Origin: Clostridium sp. OF09-36
GTDB lineage: Bacteria; Bacillota; Clostridia; Lachnospirales; Lachnospiraceae
Reading direction: 5' to 3'
Assembly (NCBI RefSeq): GCF_003481985.1
Contig: NZ_QUMD01000007.1
Coordinates: forward strand, 104,201-168,200
DNA length: 64,000 nt
The notes under the pieces are model-generated. The model had not been told where the DNA came from and ran no database searches. It saw only the letters and a list, made by a program, of their open reading frames with translations. Positions 1 to 10,261 of this stretch are shown in pieces (position 1 is the stretch's first letter; each line of letters begins with the position of its first letter). A program made the position numbers and the translations under genes.

Positions 1-1821
1 ATGGAAGATCCGCCGGATCGATCTGGACCTGCCAGCCGGCCTCCTGCTGCGTTTTCTGCTGTGGCTGCGTTCCTGCCGTGCTGTGTTCTGGTTTCTTTTT
101 TATTTTTTCCGGCTGTGACAGCTTCTCTGCGTGAACTGCGTTGTTTCCAGCCCCGTCTGTCTCGTAGAGCAGCTCTGCCCTTGGAAGCCCGGCTGATTCC
201 GGCTGGAATAACAGGCTGCAAAGCTTTGTTAAATAACCTTGTTCTTCCTCCACAGATGTGTTTCCATCCGTTAACGTCCCGTCTGCACTGTAAGAGGCAA
301 GCAAGACCGGATCCGGGGTATCGCTGCGGATTTCCACCTCAAACTGCTCTTTTCCGGGGATCAGTTCGATCTGCTGTCCGGTCTTTCGATCCTTCCAGAG
401 ATAGTCCGTACCATAAGGCCCTGTTGTTTTCTTTGCCGGTTCCCCATAGCATGCCGTGATCTGCGTCCGGACCTCCCCTGCTGTCATGGTCTCATCCTGT
501 GGCATGAGACTGACCAGATCCAGGCTTTCATCCGTAAAATAATAGCTGGCAGAAAATGGCTGTTCCATGCCAAACCACTTCATGGAAAACCGGTATCGTT
601 CAATTGGACGGTTTTTGGAGTCCCGGTTTACCACGGCAAGCTTTCCCGGAATCCCAAGCAAGGCCTGAAGCCTTCTTGCAGAGCTGCCAAACGGAATCCT
701 CTGCTGTGGCGGCTGGCTGTAAAGGAAGGTATTCCAGTTGTTCTCATAATGTGCCTTTGCCCGCATGGACGGGGTATCTACGCTCATGATCCCGGAAACC
801 GCCTGGCAGACCGTATCTACAATGTTTGAGAGACATTCTGCATCCACGGTGTCTGCGGTATCCAGGGGAGTGCCAAAATCAAAGCTGTCCTGCCGCTGTC
901 CGACCTGGACAGATGGGATCGCATAAGAAGCAAAGACCCCGTTTTCCATTCCCGGCCTTTTCTGGTATTCCCACCGGCTTCCCATCACGCTGTCAGAGGC
1001 ATCCGAAAGCAGGTCGCCCAGCATGGTGCCTTCCCCATCCTGTGTTGCAAGCACGGTGCCTTCTGTATCGACTGCCCCGCACGGTCCAAAGGTGATCACC
1101 CCGATCAGGCGTTCCCGTTCCCGTTTGCTTAAGCCTTTTGCATAGATTCCCGCACCCAATGCATCTTTTTCGTGCGCGGATAAACTCACAAAGCGCACCT
1201 CCGTGTCGGTCGGAAGGCCGGAAAGGATCCGCGCAATCTCAAGAAATACCGAAACGCCGGACGCATTGTTACCGGCTCCGGGCTTTCCGGGGCGCTATCG
1301 TGCCAGGTGCAGATCAAAAGGATGTCTGCATCCGGGTCTTCCGCCGGACGCACAGCGACCACATTCGTCCCGATGATCTCCTCATGCTCTGTTTTTTCGC
1401 GGAAGCGCTGCCGGTTCACTGTATAACCATAATCCTTTAACAGCTTTTGGATATAACGGGAGGCCCCGTCTTCCCCACGGCTTCCCGCAGACCGCGGCGC
1501 GGCAGAGAGCATGCCAAGGGACTCCTGGAGATAATACGGATTTACCTCCTCCACTACCGGGATCTCCTCCGGCACATCCTGCATGGTTCCGCCCTGACGC
1601 TGTGGCAGCACCCGGGTCGAGGGACCGGCGCAGCCCGGCAATACCAGCGCAGCCAGAAGTACTGCTGCCATTTTTTTGGTCTTGTCCGCAGCAAAAATGC
1701 CTGCACCGCATCTGCCCTTTTTTGCCTTGTCCGCAGCAAAAACACCTGCTCTGCATCTTCCGTTTTTTGCCTTGTCCGCAACAAAAATGCCTGCGCCGCA
1801 TCTGCTGTTGTTTCTGTTCAT
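1..1821 (-). CDS. M28-family zinc metallopeptidase, putative lipoprotein (frameshifted, C-terminus beyond left edge)
   Basis: Reads as a secreted M28 (aminopeptidase-like) hydrolase. After an N-terminal repeat stretch there is a hydrophobic segment ending in the lipobox-like LVLPGC, suggesting a lipid-anchored exported protein. The M28 core is recognisable: CTWHDSAPESPGAGNNASGV, then SAHEKDALGAGIY, which carries the expected catalytic Glu. The reading frame shifts near 1285; after a one-base correction it stays open to the left edge, so the stop codon lies outside. The start at 1821 is backed by AGGAAG a few bases upstream. Oddity: the family's bridging metal ligand in GAxDNASG is Asn here (GAGNNASG), so activity is uncertain. 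The substrate is unknown. Confidence 0.72.
1681..1815 (-). repeat. Three tandem copies of a 45-bp unit inside the 5' end of the M28 gene
   Basis: Copies start at 1681, 1726 and 1771, each opening with cttgtccgca on the plus strand and differing at only a few positions. The unit is a multiple of three, so it adds 15-residue steps (RCGAGIFAADKAKKG-like) ahead of the lipoprotein signal segment without changing frame. The basic, repetitive stretch is unusual before a signal peptide and could vary in copy number between strains. Confidence 0.85.
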
Positions 1822-1983
1822 GAGACTTCCTGTTTTTGTTCACGCGCACATGAGCAAAAACGACTCCTTTCCTTCCGCTTCCGGACCGTTGCCAGACACG
1901 TATCCGTGTACAGAAAATCCGATCTAACCTGGTGGCGGAAAACTTAAGATTCAGTATATCATATTTTCTCTGTCAACGAAAGA

Positions 1984-2028
1984 GGGAACCTCGCACCTGG
2001 CAAAAGCCTGTGCGGGATTCCCTTTTTT
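1984..2028. terminator. Rho-independent terminator between lysC and the M28 gene
   Basis: A stem pairs GGGAACCTCGCAC with GTGCGGGATTCCC, with an inner cctggcaaaagcct hairpin. A run of six T follows on the plus strand and a weaker CTCTTTC on the minus strand. It sits just downstream of lysC, so its likely role is to end lysC transcription. Confidence 0.7.
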
Positions 2029-2108
2029 CACAATCCCGGAAAACAGCCGGACGCTGGTCCTGTTGCTTGTTTATTCCGGTCCACAGTCAGTATTTTCGCG
2101 GAGACTGA

Positions 2109-3425
2109 TCAAATCGCTGCGGTGATAAAGATATCGTAAATTGCCTTGATGGCAGTCTCGAAATCGGAATTTTTTACCCCGATGATGATGTTGAGTTCAC
2201 TGGAGCCCTGGTCGATCATCTTGACATTGATGCGGGCATGTGCCAGTGCGGAGAAGATTCTTCCGACTGTGCGCGGGTGCCTTCATGCCTCTTCCGACTA
2301 CAGCGATAAGAGCCAGGTCAGACTCCAGATCGACCATATCCGGCTCAACTGCGCGGTGGATGCCGGCGATCACAGACTGCTCATACTCTTCAAATTCGTC
2401 CTGGTGTACCATAATGGTCATGGTGTCGATCCCTGACGGCATATGCTCAAAGGAGATGCCGAACTTCTCGAATACACCAAGAACTTTCCTCCCAAACCCT
2501 ACTTCGGCATTCATCATGCTTTTTCGATGTTGATCGCGCAAAAGCCCTTTCTTCCTGCGATACCGGTGATGGTATAGCGCGGCTTTCTGCAGGTGCTCTC
2601 TACGATGAGAGTGCCCTTGTCCTCCGGACGGTTGGTGTTGCGGATATTGATCGGGATTCCTTCTTTTCTTACCGGGAAGATCGCGTCCTCATGGAGTACG
2701 CCTGCGCCCATGTAAGCCAGCTCACGAAGCTCTTTATAGGTAATGGTCTCGATGACCTCCGGATTCTCCACGATACGAGGATCTGTTACAAGGAAACCGG
2801 ATACATCGGTCCAGTTCTCATATAAGTCTGCGTGGATGGCACGTGCAACGATGGAACCGGTCACATCGGAACCGCCGCGGGAGAAGGTTTTGATGCTTCC
2901 GTCATGCTTAGAACCGTAAAAGCCCGGGATAACCGCTCTCTCTACATGCTCCAGACGCTCAGAAAGCTCCTGGTTGGTCAGCTCTGCCTCAAAGTTTCCA
3001 TGCTCATCAAAGAAAATGACTTCTGCAGCGTCGATGAACTCGTAGCCTAAGTAATTTGCCATAACGATACCGTTTAAGTACTCACCGCGGGATGCAGCAT
3101 AATCCTTGCCGATGCCCTTTACAAAATTTTCCTCGATGGTAGCAAATTCGTGGTCCAGATTTAAGTTTAACTCCAGACCGTCAATGATCTCCTGGTAGCG
3201 AGCCTTGATCGCATCCAGGATCTTTTTATAAGATGCTCCGGTGGATGCTGCCGCGTAGCACTCGTACAGCATATCCGTAACCTTGGTATCCTTGCTGTTT
3301 CTCTTACCCGGTGCGGACGGGATCACAAATCTTCTTGTCTTGTCTGCACGGATGATATCTCCGACTTTTTTAAACTGGCGGGCACTCGCCAAGGAACTTC
3401 CTCCGAATTTCACAACCTTCTTCAT
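2109..3425 (-). CDS. lysC: Aspartate kinase (frameshifted twice)
   Basis: Phosphorylates L-aspartate, the first step towards lysine, threonine, methionine and diaminopimelate. The N-terminus has the kinase signature KFGGSSLAS at residues 6-14 and the catalytic domain continues through SRGGSDVTGS. The C-terminal ACT regulatory part is split. A shift near 2525 (GAAAAAGC should read as INIEKSMMNAEVG) moves the frame, and a second near 2285 restores HPRTVGRIFSALAHARINV and the ending that stops at 2109. Both fit one-base losses. After repair the length, about 440 residues, is normal. A sigma-A promoter lies upstream and the gene appears monocistronic. No lysine riboswitch fits in the 55-base leader. 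Confidence 0.9.
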
Positions 3426-3479
3426 ATCGCTTGTCTCTCCTCATATTGCTCCCGGATCCTTCCAGGGCAGTTACTCCAA

Positions 3480-3508
3480 ACTATACTTGAAATCGCAGTT
3501 TCTGTCAA
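3480..3508 (-). promoter_or_regulatory. Sigma-A type promoter of lysC
   Basis: On the minus strand TTGACA is followed after 17 bases by TATAGT, very close to consensus. It lies about 55 bases upstream of the lysC start and downstream of the purL terminator, so lysC is transcribed separately from purL. Confidence 0.8.
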
Positions 3509-3517
3509 TACCTGACG

Positions 3518-3552
3518 AAAAAGGAGCCGCCGCAACTCATGCGGCAGCCCCA
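3518..3552 (-). terminator. Terminator of purL
   Basis: On the minus strand GGGGCTGCCGCA pairs with TGCGGCGGCTCC (G-U pairs allowed) and is followed by TTTTT. It starts about 30 bases after the corrected purL stop. Confidence 0.8.
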
Positions 3553-3583
3553 AATTCAAGATATGATACCAGAAATTAAAATC

Positions 3584-6500
3584 TTATTTGAAATACTTCA
3601 CGCCACTCTCGAAGATCTTCATATCCTGCTCTCCGTAGATGTTCATGGCAACAGCCTCACCGCGGCGCTCAGAGTGTGCCATCTTGCCCAGGATTCGTCC
3701 ATCCGGCTGGTGATACCCTCAATCGCCATGTAGGAGCCGTTCGGGTTCCAGAACTCATCCATGGTCGCATTACCGTTCTCATCGACATACTGGGTCGCGA
3801 TCTGGCCGTTTGCGGCAAGCTTCTTCAGCCACTCGTCATTTGCAACGAAACGTCCCTCGCCGTGGGATGCCGGGTTGCAGTATACACCGCCGAGCTCTGC
3901 ACCTGCCAGCCACGGGGACTTATTCGTGACAACCTTGGTATAAACCATCTTGGAAATATGACGTCCGATGGTGTTCATCGCCAGGGTCGGGGAAGCAGCA
4001 GTCTGCTCGCAGATGCGTCCCTCCGGAACCAGACCCAGCTTGATGAGTGCCTGGAAGCCGTTGCAGATACCAAGCATCAGGCCGTCACGCTCATTTAACA
4101 GCTTTTCGATTTCTTCCTTAATGACTGTGTTGCGGAATACGGTTGCAAAGAACTTCGCACTGCCCTCCGGCTCATCGCCTGCGGAGAAACCGCCCGGGAA
4201 CATCACGATCTGTGCCTTTGCGATTTCGTTCTTATAAGCTTCTACGGAATCACGGATATCTTCTGCGCTTAAGTTTTTAAATACCTTGGTTACAACCTTT
4301 GCACCGGCACGCTCAAAGGCTTTGGTGCTGTCGTACTCACAGTTGGTGCCCGGGAATACCGGAATAAATACCGTCGGCTGAGCCAGCTTGTGGCTGCACA
4401 CATAGATCTTATCTGCCTCAAACAGCTCGGACTTCACCTCGGTCTGCTTCACGCCGGAGGTGGTCGGGAATACACTCTCTAAGGTCTTGGTCCAGGAGCC
4501 TAATGCCTCGTCCATGGAGATGGATACCGGTCCGTACTCAAAAGCAGCCTTGTCGGTCACTTCACCGATCACGGTGTAACGGATAGAAAGATCGCCAACT
4601 TTTCCGTCCGGAACTTCGCAGACAATGTTGCCCCAGCCTGCTGCGAAGAAGTCTCTCGGATCTACGTTATGCTCAATCTTCACGCCAAGCTTATTACCAA
4701 ATGCCATCTTGCTGACTGCCTCTGCCAGTCCATGTCCCTCTACCGCATAAGCGGAAAGGATGCGTCCTGCCTTGATATCGGCATTCAGCTTCTCATAGCC
4801 ATCCATGATCTGCGCGTAATCCGGCAGGTCATACTGGTCTTTCTCAATATTGAATACAACGATCTTGCTGCCCGGCTTCTTAAACTCCGGTGTGATGATG
4901 TTCGGATAATGGTCTACATCCACTGCGAAGGAAACCAGGGTCGGCGGAACGTTGATCTCGCCGTGTTTCTCGTCGTTAAAGGTACCGGACATACTGTCCT
5001 TACCGCCGATAGACGGAAGTCCAAAGCCAAGCTGTGCGTTGTAAGCACCAAGCAGGGATGCAAACGGTGCGCCCCAGCGGGCCGGATCCTCGGTCATGCG
5101 CTTAAAGTACTCCTGGAAGGTGAAACGGATCTTCTTAAAGTCACCGCCGCTTGCCACGATCTTTGCAACGGAAGACAGCACAGCGTAGATAGCACCGTGG
5201 TACGGGCTCCAGCTGGACAGATATGGGTCATAGCCGTAGCTCATCATGGTCACGGTATCGGTCCTGCCTTTCAGGACCGGAAGTTTCGCTACCATGGTCT
5301 GGGTTTCGGTCAGCTGGTATTTACCGCCATACGGCATGAAGACACTGCCAGCGCCGATAGAACCATCAAAACGCTCTACCAGACCCTTCTGGGAACATAC
5401 ATTTAAGTCGGACAGGACGTTCAGCCAGGTGGCTTTCACATCTGCTACTTCTTTCTTTTCAAACGGATTGCCCTCTTTGACCGGAGTCTGCAGGACAACC
5501 TTTGCCTCCTGGTGCGCACCATTGGTATCGAGGAATGCACGGCTTACATCCACAATGGTCTTGCCTCTCCAGTTCATCACCAGACGCGGCTCTTCGGTCA
5601 CAACTGCAACCGGGATTGCCTCCAGGTTTTCCTCAGCCGCAAACCCTAAGAATTTGTCAACATCTGCCGGGTCAAGCACAACCGCCATACGCTCCTGGGA
5701 CTCAGAGATCGCGATCTCGGTGCCGTCCAGGCCGGCATATTTCTTCGGAACCTTGTCCAGATCGATCTGGAGACCTGCTGCCAGCTCGCCGATCGCTACG
5801 GAAACACCGCCTGCACCGAAGTCATTGCACTTTTTGATGATCTCACTGACTTCCGGACGGCGGAACATACGCTGGATCTTGCGCTCGGTCGGCGCATTAC
5901 CTTTCTGTACCTCAGCGCCGCAGACCTCGATGGAAGCCTCGGTGTGAACCTTGGAAGAACCGGTAGCACCGCCGATACCGTCACGGCCGGTACGTCCGCC
6001 AAGGAGTACGATGATATCGCCCGGGTCGGAATTTAAACGCTTTACGTATTTTCTCGGAGCGGCACCCATAACGGCACCAATCTCCATGCGTTTTGCCACA
6101 TAATTCGGATGATAGATTTCTTTAACATAACCGGTCGCCAGACCGATCTGGTTTCCGTAAGAGCTGTAGCCGTTTGCAGCGCCGTTAACCAGTTTTCTCT
6201 GCGGCAGCTTGCCCTTTAAGGTTTCGGAAAGCGGACGGGTCGGGTCAGCCGCGCCGGTCACACGCATTGCCTGATATACATAAGTACGTCCGGAAAGCGG
6301 ATCACGGATTGCACCGCCAAGACAGGTTGCTGCACCACCAAACGGCTCGATCTCAGTCGGGTGGTTGTGGGTCTCATTCTTGAAGTTTACCAGCCACTCC
6401 TCCGTCACACCGTCAATCTCAACCGGAACCACAATGCTGCAGGCATTGATCTCATCCGAAACTTCCAGATCTTCCAGTTTGCCCTCTGCACGGAGTTTTT

Positions 6501-7347
6501 TCATAGCAAGCAGTGCCAGGTCCATGAGGCAGACGAATTTGTCGTCACGGCCTTTGTAGATCACCTCGCGGTCTGCAAGGTAGTTCTGGTAAGTTGCCTC
6601 GATCGGTGCCTTGTAATCGCCATCGGTAATGGTCACGTCCTTTAACTCGGTGGAGAAGGTGGTATGACGGCAATGGTCGGACCAGTAGGTATCCAGCACA
6701 CGGATCTCGGTCACGGTCGGGTCGCGGTGCTCCTCGCCTGCATAATAATTCTGGATATGCTCAAAATCGCGGAACGTCATAGCCAGATTTAAGGAATCGT
6801 AAAGCTCTTTTAACTTCGCGCTGTCAAAGGTAGTAAAGCCGGTAAAGGATGCCACGTCAGCCGGTGTCTCAAATACGGTTACCAGGGTCTCCGGCTTTTT
6901 GCTTCCTGCCTCACGGGAATCGACCGGGTTGATGCAGAATGCCTTAATGGCAGCAGCCTGCTCCTCCGTCAGCTTTCCGGACAGAACATAGGTAGTTGCA
7001 GTCTTGATGACCGGCTCCTCGGTCTCTTTTAACAGCTTCACGCACTGCTCTGCGGAATCGGCTCTCTGGTCGAACTGTCCAGGCAGATACTCTACGGAAA
7101 ATACAGTATCTCCCTCTTCCTTCGGGAAGTCTTCTTCATATACAAAATCAACCGGCGGCTCGGAAAAGATGGTAACGAGCGCCTGCTTGTAAGTCTCCTC
7201 TGACAGATTTTCAATATCGTAGCGGATCAATACACGGACTCCGGTCACGGTATCTATGCTCAGATAACTGCTGATCTCCTCGCGAAGCTCCCCGGCCTTA
7301 ACGGCAAACTCCGGTTTTTTCTCTACATACACGCGTCTTACACTCAT
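3584..7347 (-). CDS. purL: Phosphoribosylformylglycinamidine synthase, single-chain clostridial type (frameshift near C-terminus)
   Basis: Catalyses the ATP- and glutamine-dependent conversion of FGAR to FGAM, step four of purine synthesis. The synthase part shows NETHNHPTEIEPFGG, GGRTGRDGIGGATGSS and FGAGGVSVAI. The C-terminal glutaminase shows MFPGGFSAGDEPEG and the nucleophile context LGICNGFQALIKLG. The frame breaks near 3707 (ACCAGCCGGATGG). With one base restored it reads SPDGRILGKMAHSERRGEA and stops at 3584, giving about 1255 residues. The start is placed at 7347 because AGGAGGAATCAC directly precedes it and the product then opens MSVRRVYVEKKPEF. An in-frame ATG at 7395 lacks a comparable site. 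No purine riboswitch is seen upstream, only an AT-rich inverted repeat. Confidence 0.95.
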
Positions 7348-7427
7348 GTGATTCCTCCTGTTATGTATTTCTCCTGTTTTATGGTTCTGTTTCATAATTG
7401 AGACTGATAAATCTCATTTAAATAAAT

Positions 7428-7475
7428 AATACCATAAGATATATTATAAATAAAATTAATATATCTTATGGTATT
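7428..7475. repeat. AT-rich inverted repeat upstream of purL
   Basis: Two perfect 19-base arms (aataccataagatatatta and its complement) flank a 10-base AT spacer. It lies between the stop of the sigma-like gene and the purL start. The stem is far less GC-rich than usual terminators, and no T-run outside the general AT richness marks it as one. It could be a weak terminator, a transcript-stabilising hairpin or a regulator site. Confidence 0.75.
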
Positions 7476-7511
7476 TATTATTGTTGCTTATTAAGTTATC
7501 TCTATACCAGC

Positions 7512-8033
7512 TTACACTTCCGCATCCGGGCTGACACTCATGGCATCCAGAGTCAGCTTCATGATATCTTTGATCTCATCTTCGGTCATTTTCATCTTTT
7601 CTGCTAACTCGGTAACCGTAGCCTCACGGCCCAGCTCCTCAGCCATGCGCTTGCTGACTTCTTTTAAGACATTCACGCGGGCCAGCATTTCCTCTTCCAC
7701 CTTGACTTCGAGCCCCTGCTCCTCAAGGGCAGCCTTGATCATCTCCTCGGTCAGGCTCTTTACCTGCTCTTTTAAGTCACCTTCCTGATACTGGTCTACT
7801 GCCATGATCAGCGCTACATTCGCCTCCTGGACCAGGTCGCCCAGCGGAAGTCCCTGGTTTTCATAGGTTTTTGCGATCTCTGCAAGAAACGGCAGGTAAC
7901 CCTCCATAAGACGGGAACGCACCGTAGTGTCACCATCCTTGAATCTGGTTAAAAGCTGTGTTTCCTCCTCTGCGTCCATCGGGCGGATCGCCGCGATCTC
8001 CTCTAAATACAGCTGATAGACATCATCATGCAT
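7512..8033 (-). CDS. Sigma-70-like protein lacking promoter-recognition regions
   Basis: The 173-residue product resembles the front of a sigma-70 family factor. Residues 1-85 match regions 1.2 to 2.2 (VYQLYLEEIAAI, then LPLGDLVQEANVALIMAVDQ), which bind core polymerase. Residues about 120-165 resemble region 3 (SKRMAEELGREATVTELAEK). There is no recognisable region 2.3/2.4 (minus-10 melting and recognition) and no region 4 helix-turn-helix (minus-35). There is no frameshift sign: the frame is clean and ends in a stop at 7512. It is the third gene of a luxS-led set, 26 bases after the phosphodiesterase gene. Possible roles are core-polymerase binder, sigma decoy or degenerate sigma factor; the function is not known. 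Confidence 0.75.
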   Translation of the reverse strand: MHDDVYQLYLEEIAAIRPMDAEEETQLLTRFKDGDTTVRSRLMEGYLPFLAEIAKTYENQGLPLGDLVQEANVALIMAVDQYQEGDLKEQVKSLTEEMIKAALEEQGLEVKVEEEMLARVNVLKEVSKRMAEELGREATVTELAEKMKMTEDEIKDIMKLTLDAMSVSPDAEV

Positions 8034-8059
8034 TTCTTAATCTTACTCCTTCCAAGCTT

Positions 8060-9750
8060 CTAGCTATTGATAAAACGCTCCGTAAATTCTGCTTTCGGAA
8101 CCGGTTTCCCAAAGAAATATCCCTGAATATAATCCGGTTTTGCCACCGCGATCCGGTCCAGCTCTTCTTTCGTCTCAATTCCTTCAATGCAGACACTGGT
8201 CTTTAATCGTCTTGCCATCTGGATCATCTGTTTTAACAGGTTATATTCATAAGAATCCCCCAAGGCCTTCTGGGTAAAGGAACGGTCGATCTTAATGCAG
8301 TCCGGGGTCAGGTCGCCCAGGCAATGGAAATTCGAATAGCCGGTTCCAAAATCATCCAGAAGCACCTTGACACCCAGCTTCTTTAAGCCCTTCCAGACCT
8401 TCTGGAAATGTGCGCCAGGCTCCAGGTAACCACTCTCCGTCAGCTCTACACCAAGGCATGCCGGACTTAAATCATGTTCATCCAGTGCTTCCCATATCTC
8501 ATGGAGCACATTGGTCTTTGCGACCTGTACGTACGAAAGGTTCACCTGGACCCGCATACCCGGATGGGTCTCCTGCCACTGCCTGCAGTCTCTTGCCGCA
8601 GTATGGAGTAACCACCGTCCGACCGGAATGATCAGGCCGCTCTCCTCCAGGATGGGGATAAATTCCGCAGGCGAGATCATGTGGCGGTTATTTGTATCAT
8701 CCGGACAAAGAAGCGCATCAGCGCCTCTGCCGAGACAACCTTGTGGTCCTTCCGGTCTATGACCGGCTGGTAATACACCTCAAAGCCCTCATATCCATGA
8801 TTGATCGCATGCAGGAGCTGTTTGCGAAGCTCCTGCCTGTGGCTCCAGGCATCGTAATCTGCCTGGCAGAATACATAGCTCTCGTTTTTGCCCAGACGCT
8901 TTGCTTCATTTAACGAAAACTCCAGATATTTTAAAAGCTGGTTATAATCATTCCAGCGCCCGCCGGTACCAATGATCCCTGCAGAAATGGTAAATACCGT
9001 CTGATAGTGGTGTGTCTCCACCCACCGGCTAATCTCGAACCGGATCTGGTCATATAAATGGCATGCATCGGAAATGGTCTTTCCGGACAGATCCGTGATA
9101 ATAAACTGATCTGAAACCAGGCGGAACAGCTTCTGCTGCGGTTCCATTACCCGCTGAATGCAGTTTGCCGTCTCCTTTAAAAGGAAATCCCCGTAATTCA
9201 TGCCGAGTATTCCGTTCACGCCGCCCAGATCATCGATCCCAAGCCGCATGATAAAACCTTCCGGAAGAATCTTGTCACAGTTTCTTGCATAATGCCAGAG
9301 TCCCACCTCGCCCATCAGGCCGCTGACATTGTCTGCCTTCTGTTTTTTTCCGATCTCGTTGATACAGCCGATCAGATATTTCGGTGAGCCGTCCGTGTCA
9401 CGCAATACGATTCCGCGGCAGTTGATCCAGACCGGTTCCCCCTGGCGGTCCAGCCAGCGGTAATCCAGGTTATGATCATCCGTCTGCCCCGCGTTAATCC
9501 GCGCAAGATCGGCCCATAAGGATGGCTGGTCTTCTTCATAAACAAATTTTTTGTGTTCCTCTGTTGCATGGTAAAAATGGTCTCCCGGCAAACGGAAACG
9601 CTCCACTGCCTGCGGGGATATCATATAGTAGTCTTCTTTCAGATCCACTACATAAAGGTAGTCGTCCATGGTCGGGCTAAACAGCTGGATCATATATGCC
9701 ATGGCTTCTTTTGGTACACCACGTATCACTTTTTTCATTCGTTCTGCCAA
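8060..9750 (-). CDS. PAS-GGDEF-EAL protein, probable cyclic-di-GMP phosphodiesterase (frameshifted)
   Basis: Domain order is an N-terminal PAS-like sensor (residues about 25-140, RWLDRQGEPVWINCRG), a degenerate GGDEF domain (the signature is replaced by SDQFI) and an EAL domain. The EAL part keeps EALMRF, NLSYVQ, ELTES, LLDDFGTGYSNF, KIDRSF and EGIET, so hydrolysis of cyclic-di-GMP is predicted, while diguanylate cyclase activity is not. The frame breaks near 8707 in a T-run (CTTCTTTGTCC). Restoring one T joins RFFCPDDTNNRHM to ISPAEFIPILEESG. No transmembrane segment is seen, so it is cytoplasmic. It starts six bases after luxS and is almost surely cotranscribed with it. Confidence 0.88.
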
Positions 9751-9755
9751 TACTC

Positions 9756-10238
9756 CTAGTCTTCCGGATAGATCAGTCTGCTGTCATCGATATTGTCCAT
9801 AACCTCACGCAAAAAACGGTCCGCCAGCCATTTTGCCATAGGAAGGTTCATGTCCAGATAGTTGCCGCAGTCTCTTGCGCTGGCGCCCGGAACCTCTCCC
9901 TCAAAATCACGGATAAAGGCAAACATTTCCCGCATGAGCGGAACAATGTCGCGGGACTGGTAATCGCCTGCAAGCAGCAGGTAAAAACCGGTACGGCAGC
10001 CCATCGGTCCAAAATAGATCACGCGGTCCTTAATGCCGTCGTGATTGCGCAAAAAGGTTGCTGCCAGATGCTCGATGGTATGGATCTCTGCCGTGTTCAT
10101 GACAGGCTCATAATTTGGTCTTGTCATGCGGATATCGAAGGTAGTGATGACGCTGTCTCCTGCCTGGTCTTTTCTGGACACATAGATGCCCGGCAGTAAT
10201 TTTAAATGATTGATCGTAAAGCTTGTGATTTTTTCCAT
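9756..10238 (-). CDS. luxS: S-ribosylhomocysteine lyase (AI-2 synthesis)
   Basis: Cleaves S-ribosylhomocysteine to homocysteine and DPD, the autoinducer-2 precursor, in the activated-methyl cycle. The 160-residue length is typical. The metal site is visible: HTIEHL supplies the two His ligands and ARDCGNYLDMNL the Cys. GPMGCRTGFYLL is also conserved. AAGGAG lies about eight bases before the start at 10238. It follows a truncated transglutaminase gene by 23 bases and leads directly into the phosphodiesterase gene. No pfs (nucleosidase) gene is adjacent. Confidence 0.96.
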   Translation of the reverse strand: MEKITSFTINHLKLLPGIYVSRKDQAGDSVITTFDIRMTRPNYEPVMNTAEIHTIEHLAATFLRNHDGIKDRVIYFGPMGCRTGFYLLLAGDYQSRDIVPLMREMFAFIRDFEGEVPGASARDCGNYLDMNLPMAKWLADRFLREVMDNIDDSRLIYPED

Positions 10239-10261
10239 GGTAATGATTCTCCTTATGCGTT

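Noticed and set aside
1..459. Long plus-strand open frame at the left edge
   Set aside because: It is antisense to the M28 gene, of biased composition and without any similarity or ribosome site.
3426..3583. Lysine riboswitch before lysC
   Set aside because: The leader from the promoter to the start is only about 50 bases, too short for the aptamer, and no conserved core is seen.
4669..5947. Two long plus-strand frames inside purL
   Set aside because: They are antisense shadows of a highly conserved gene; no start signals or protein-like motifs.
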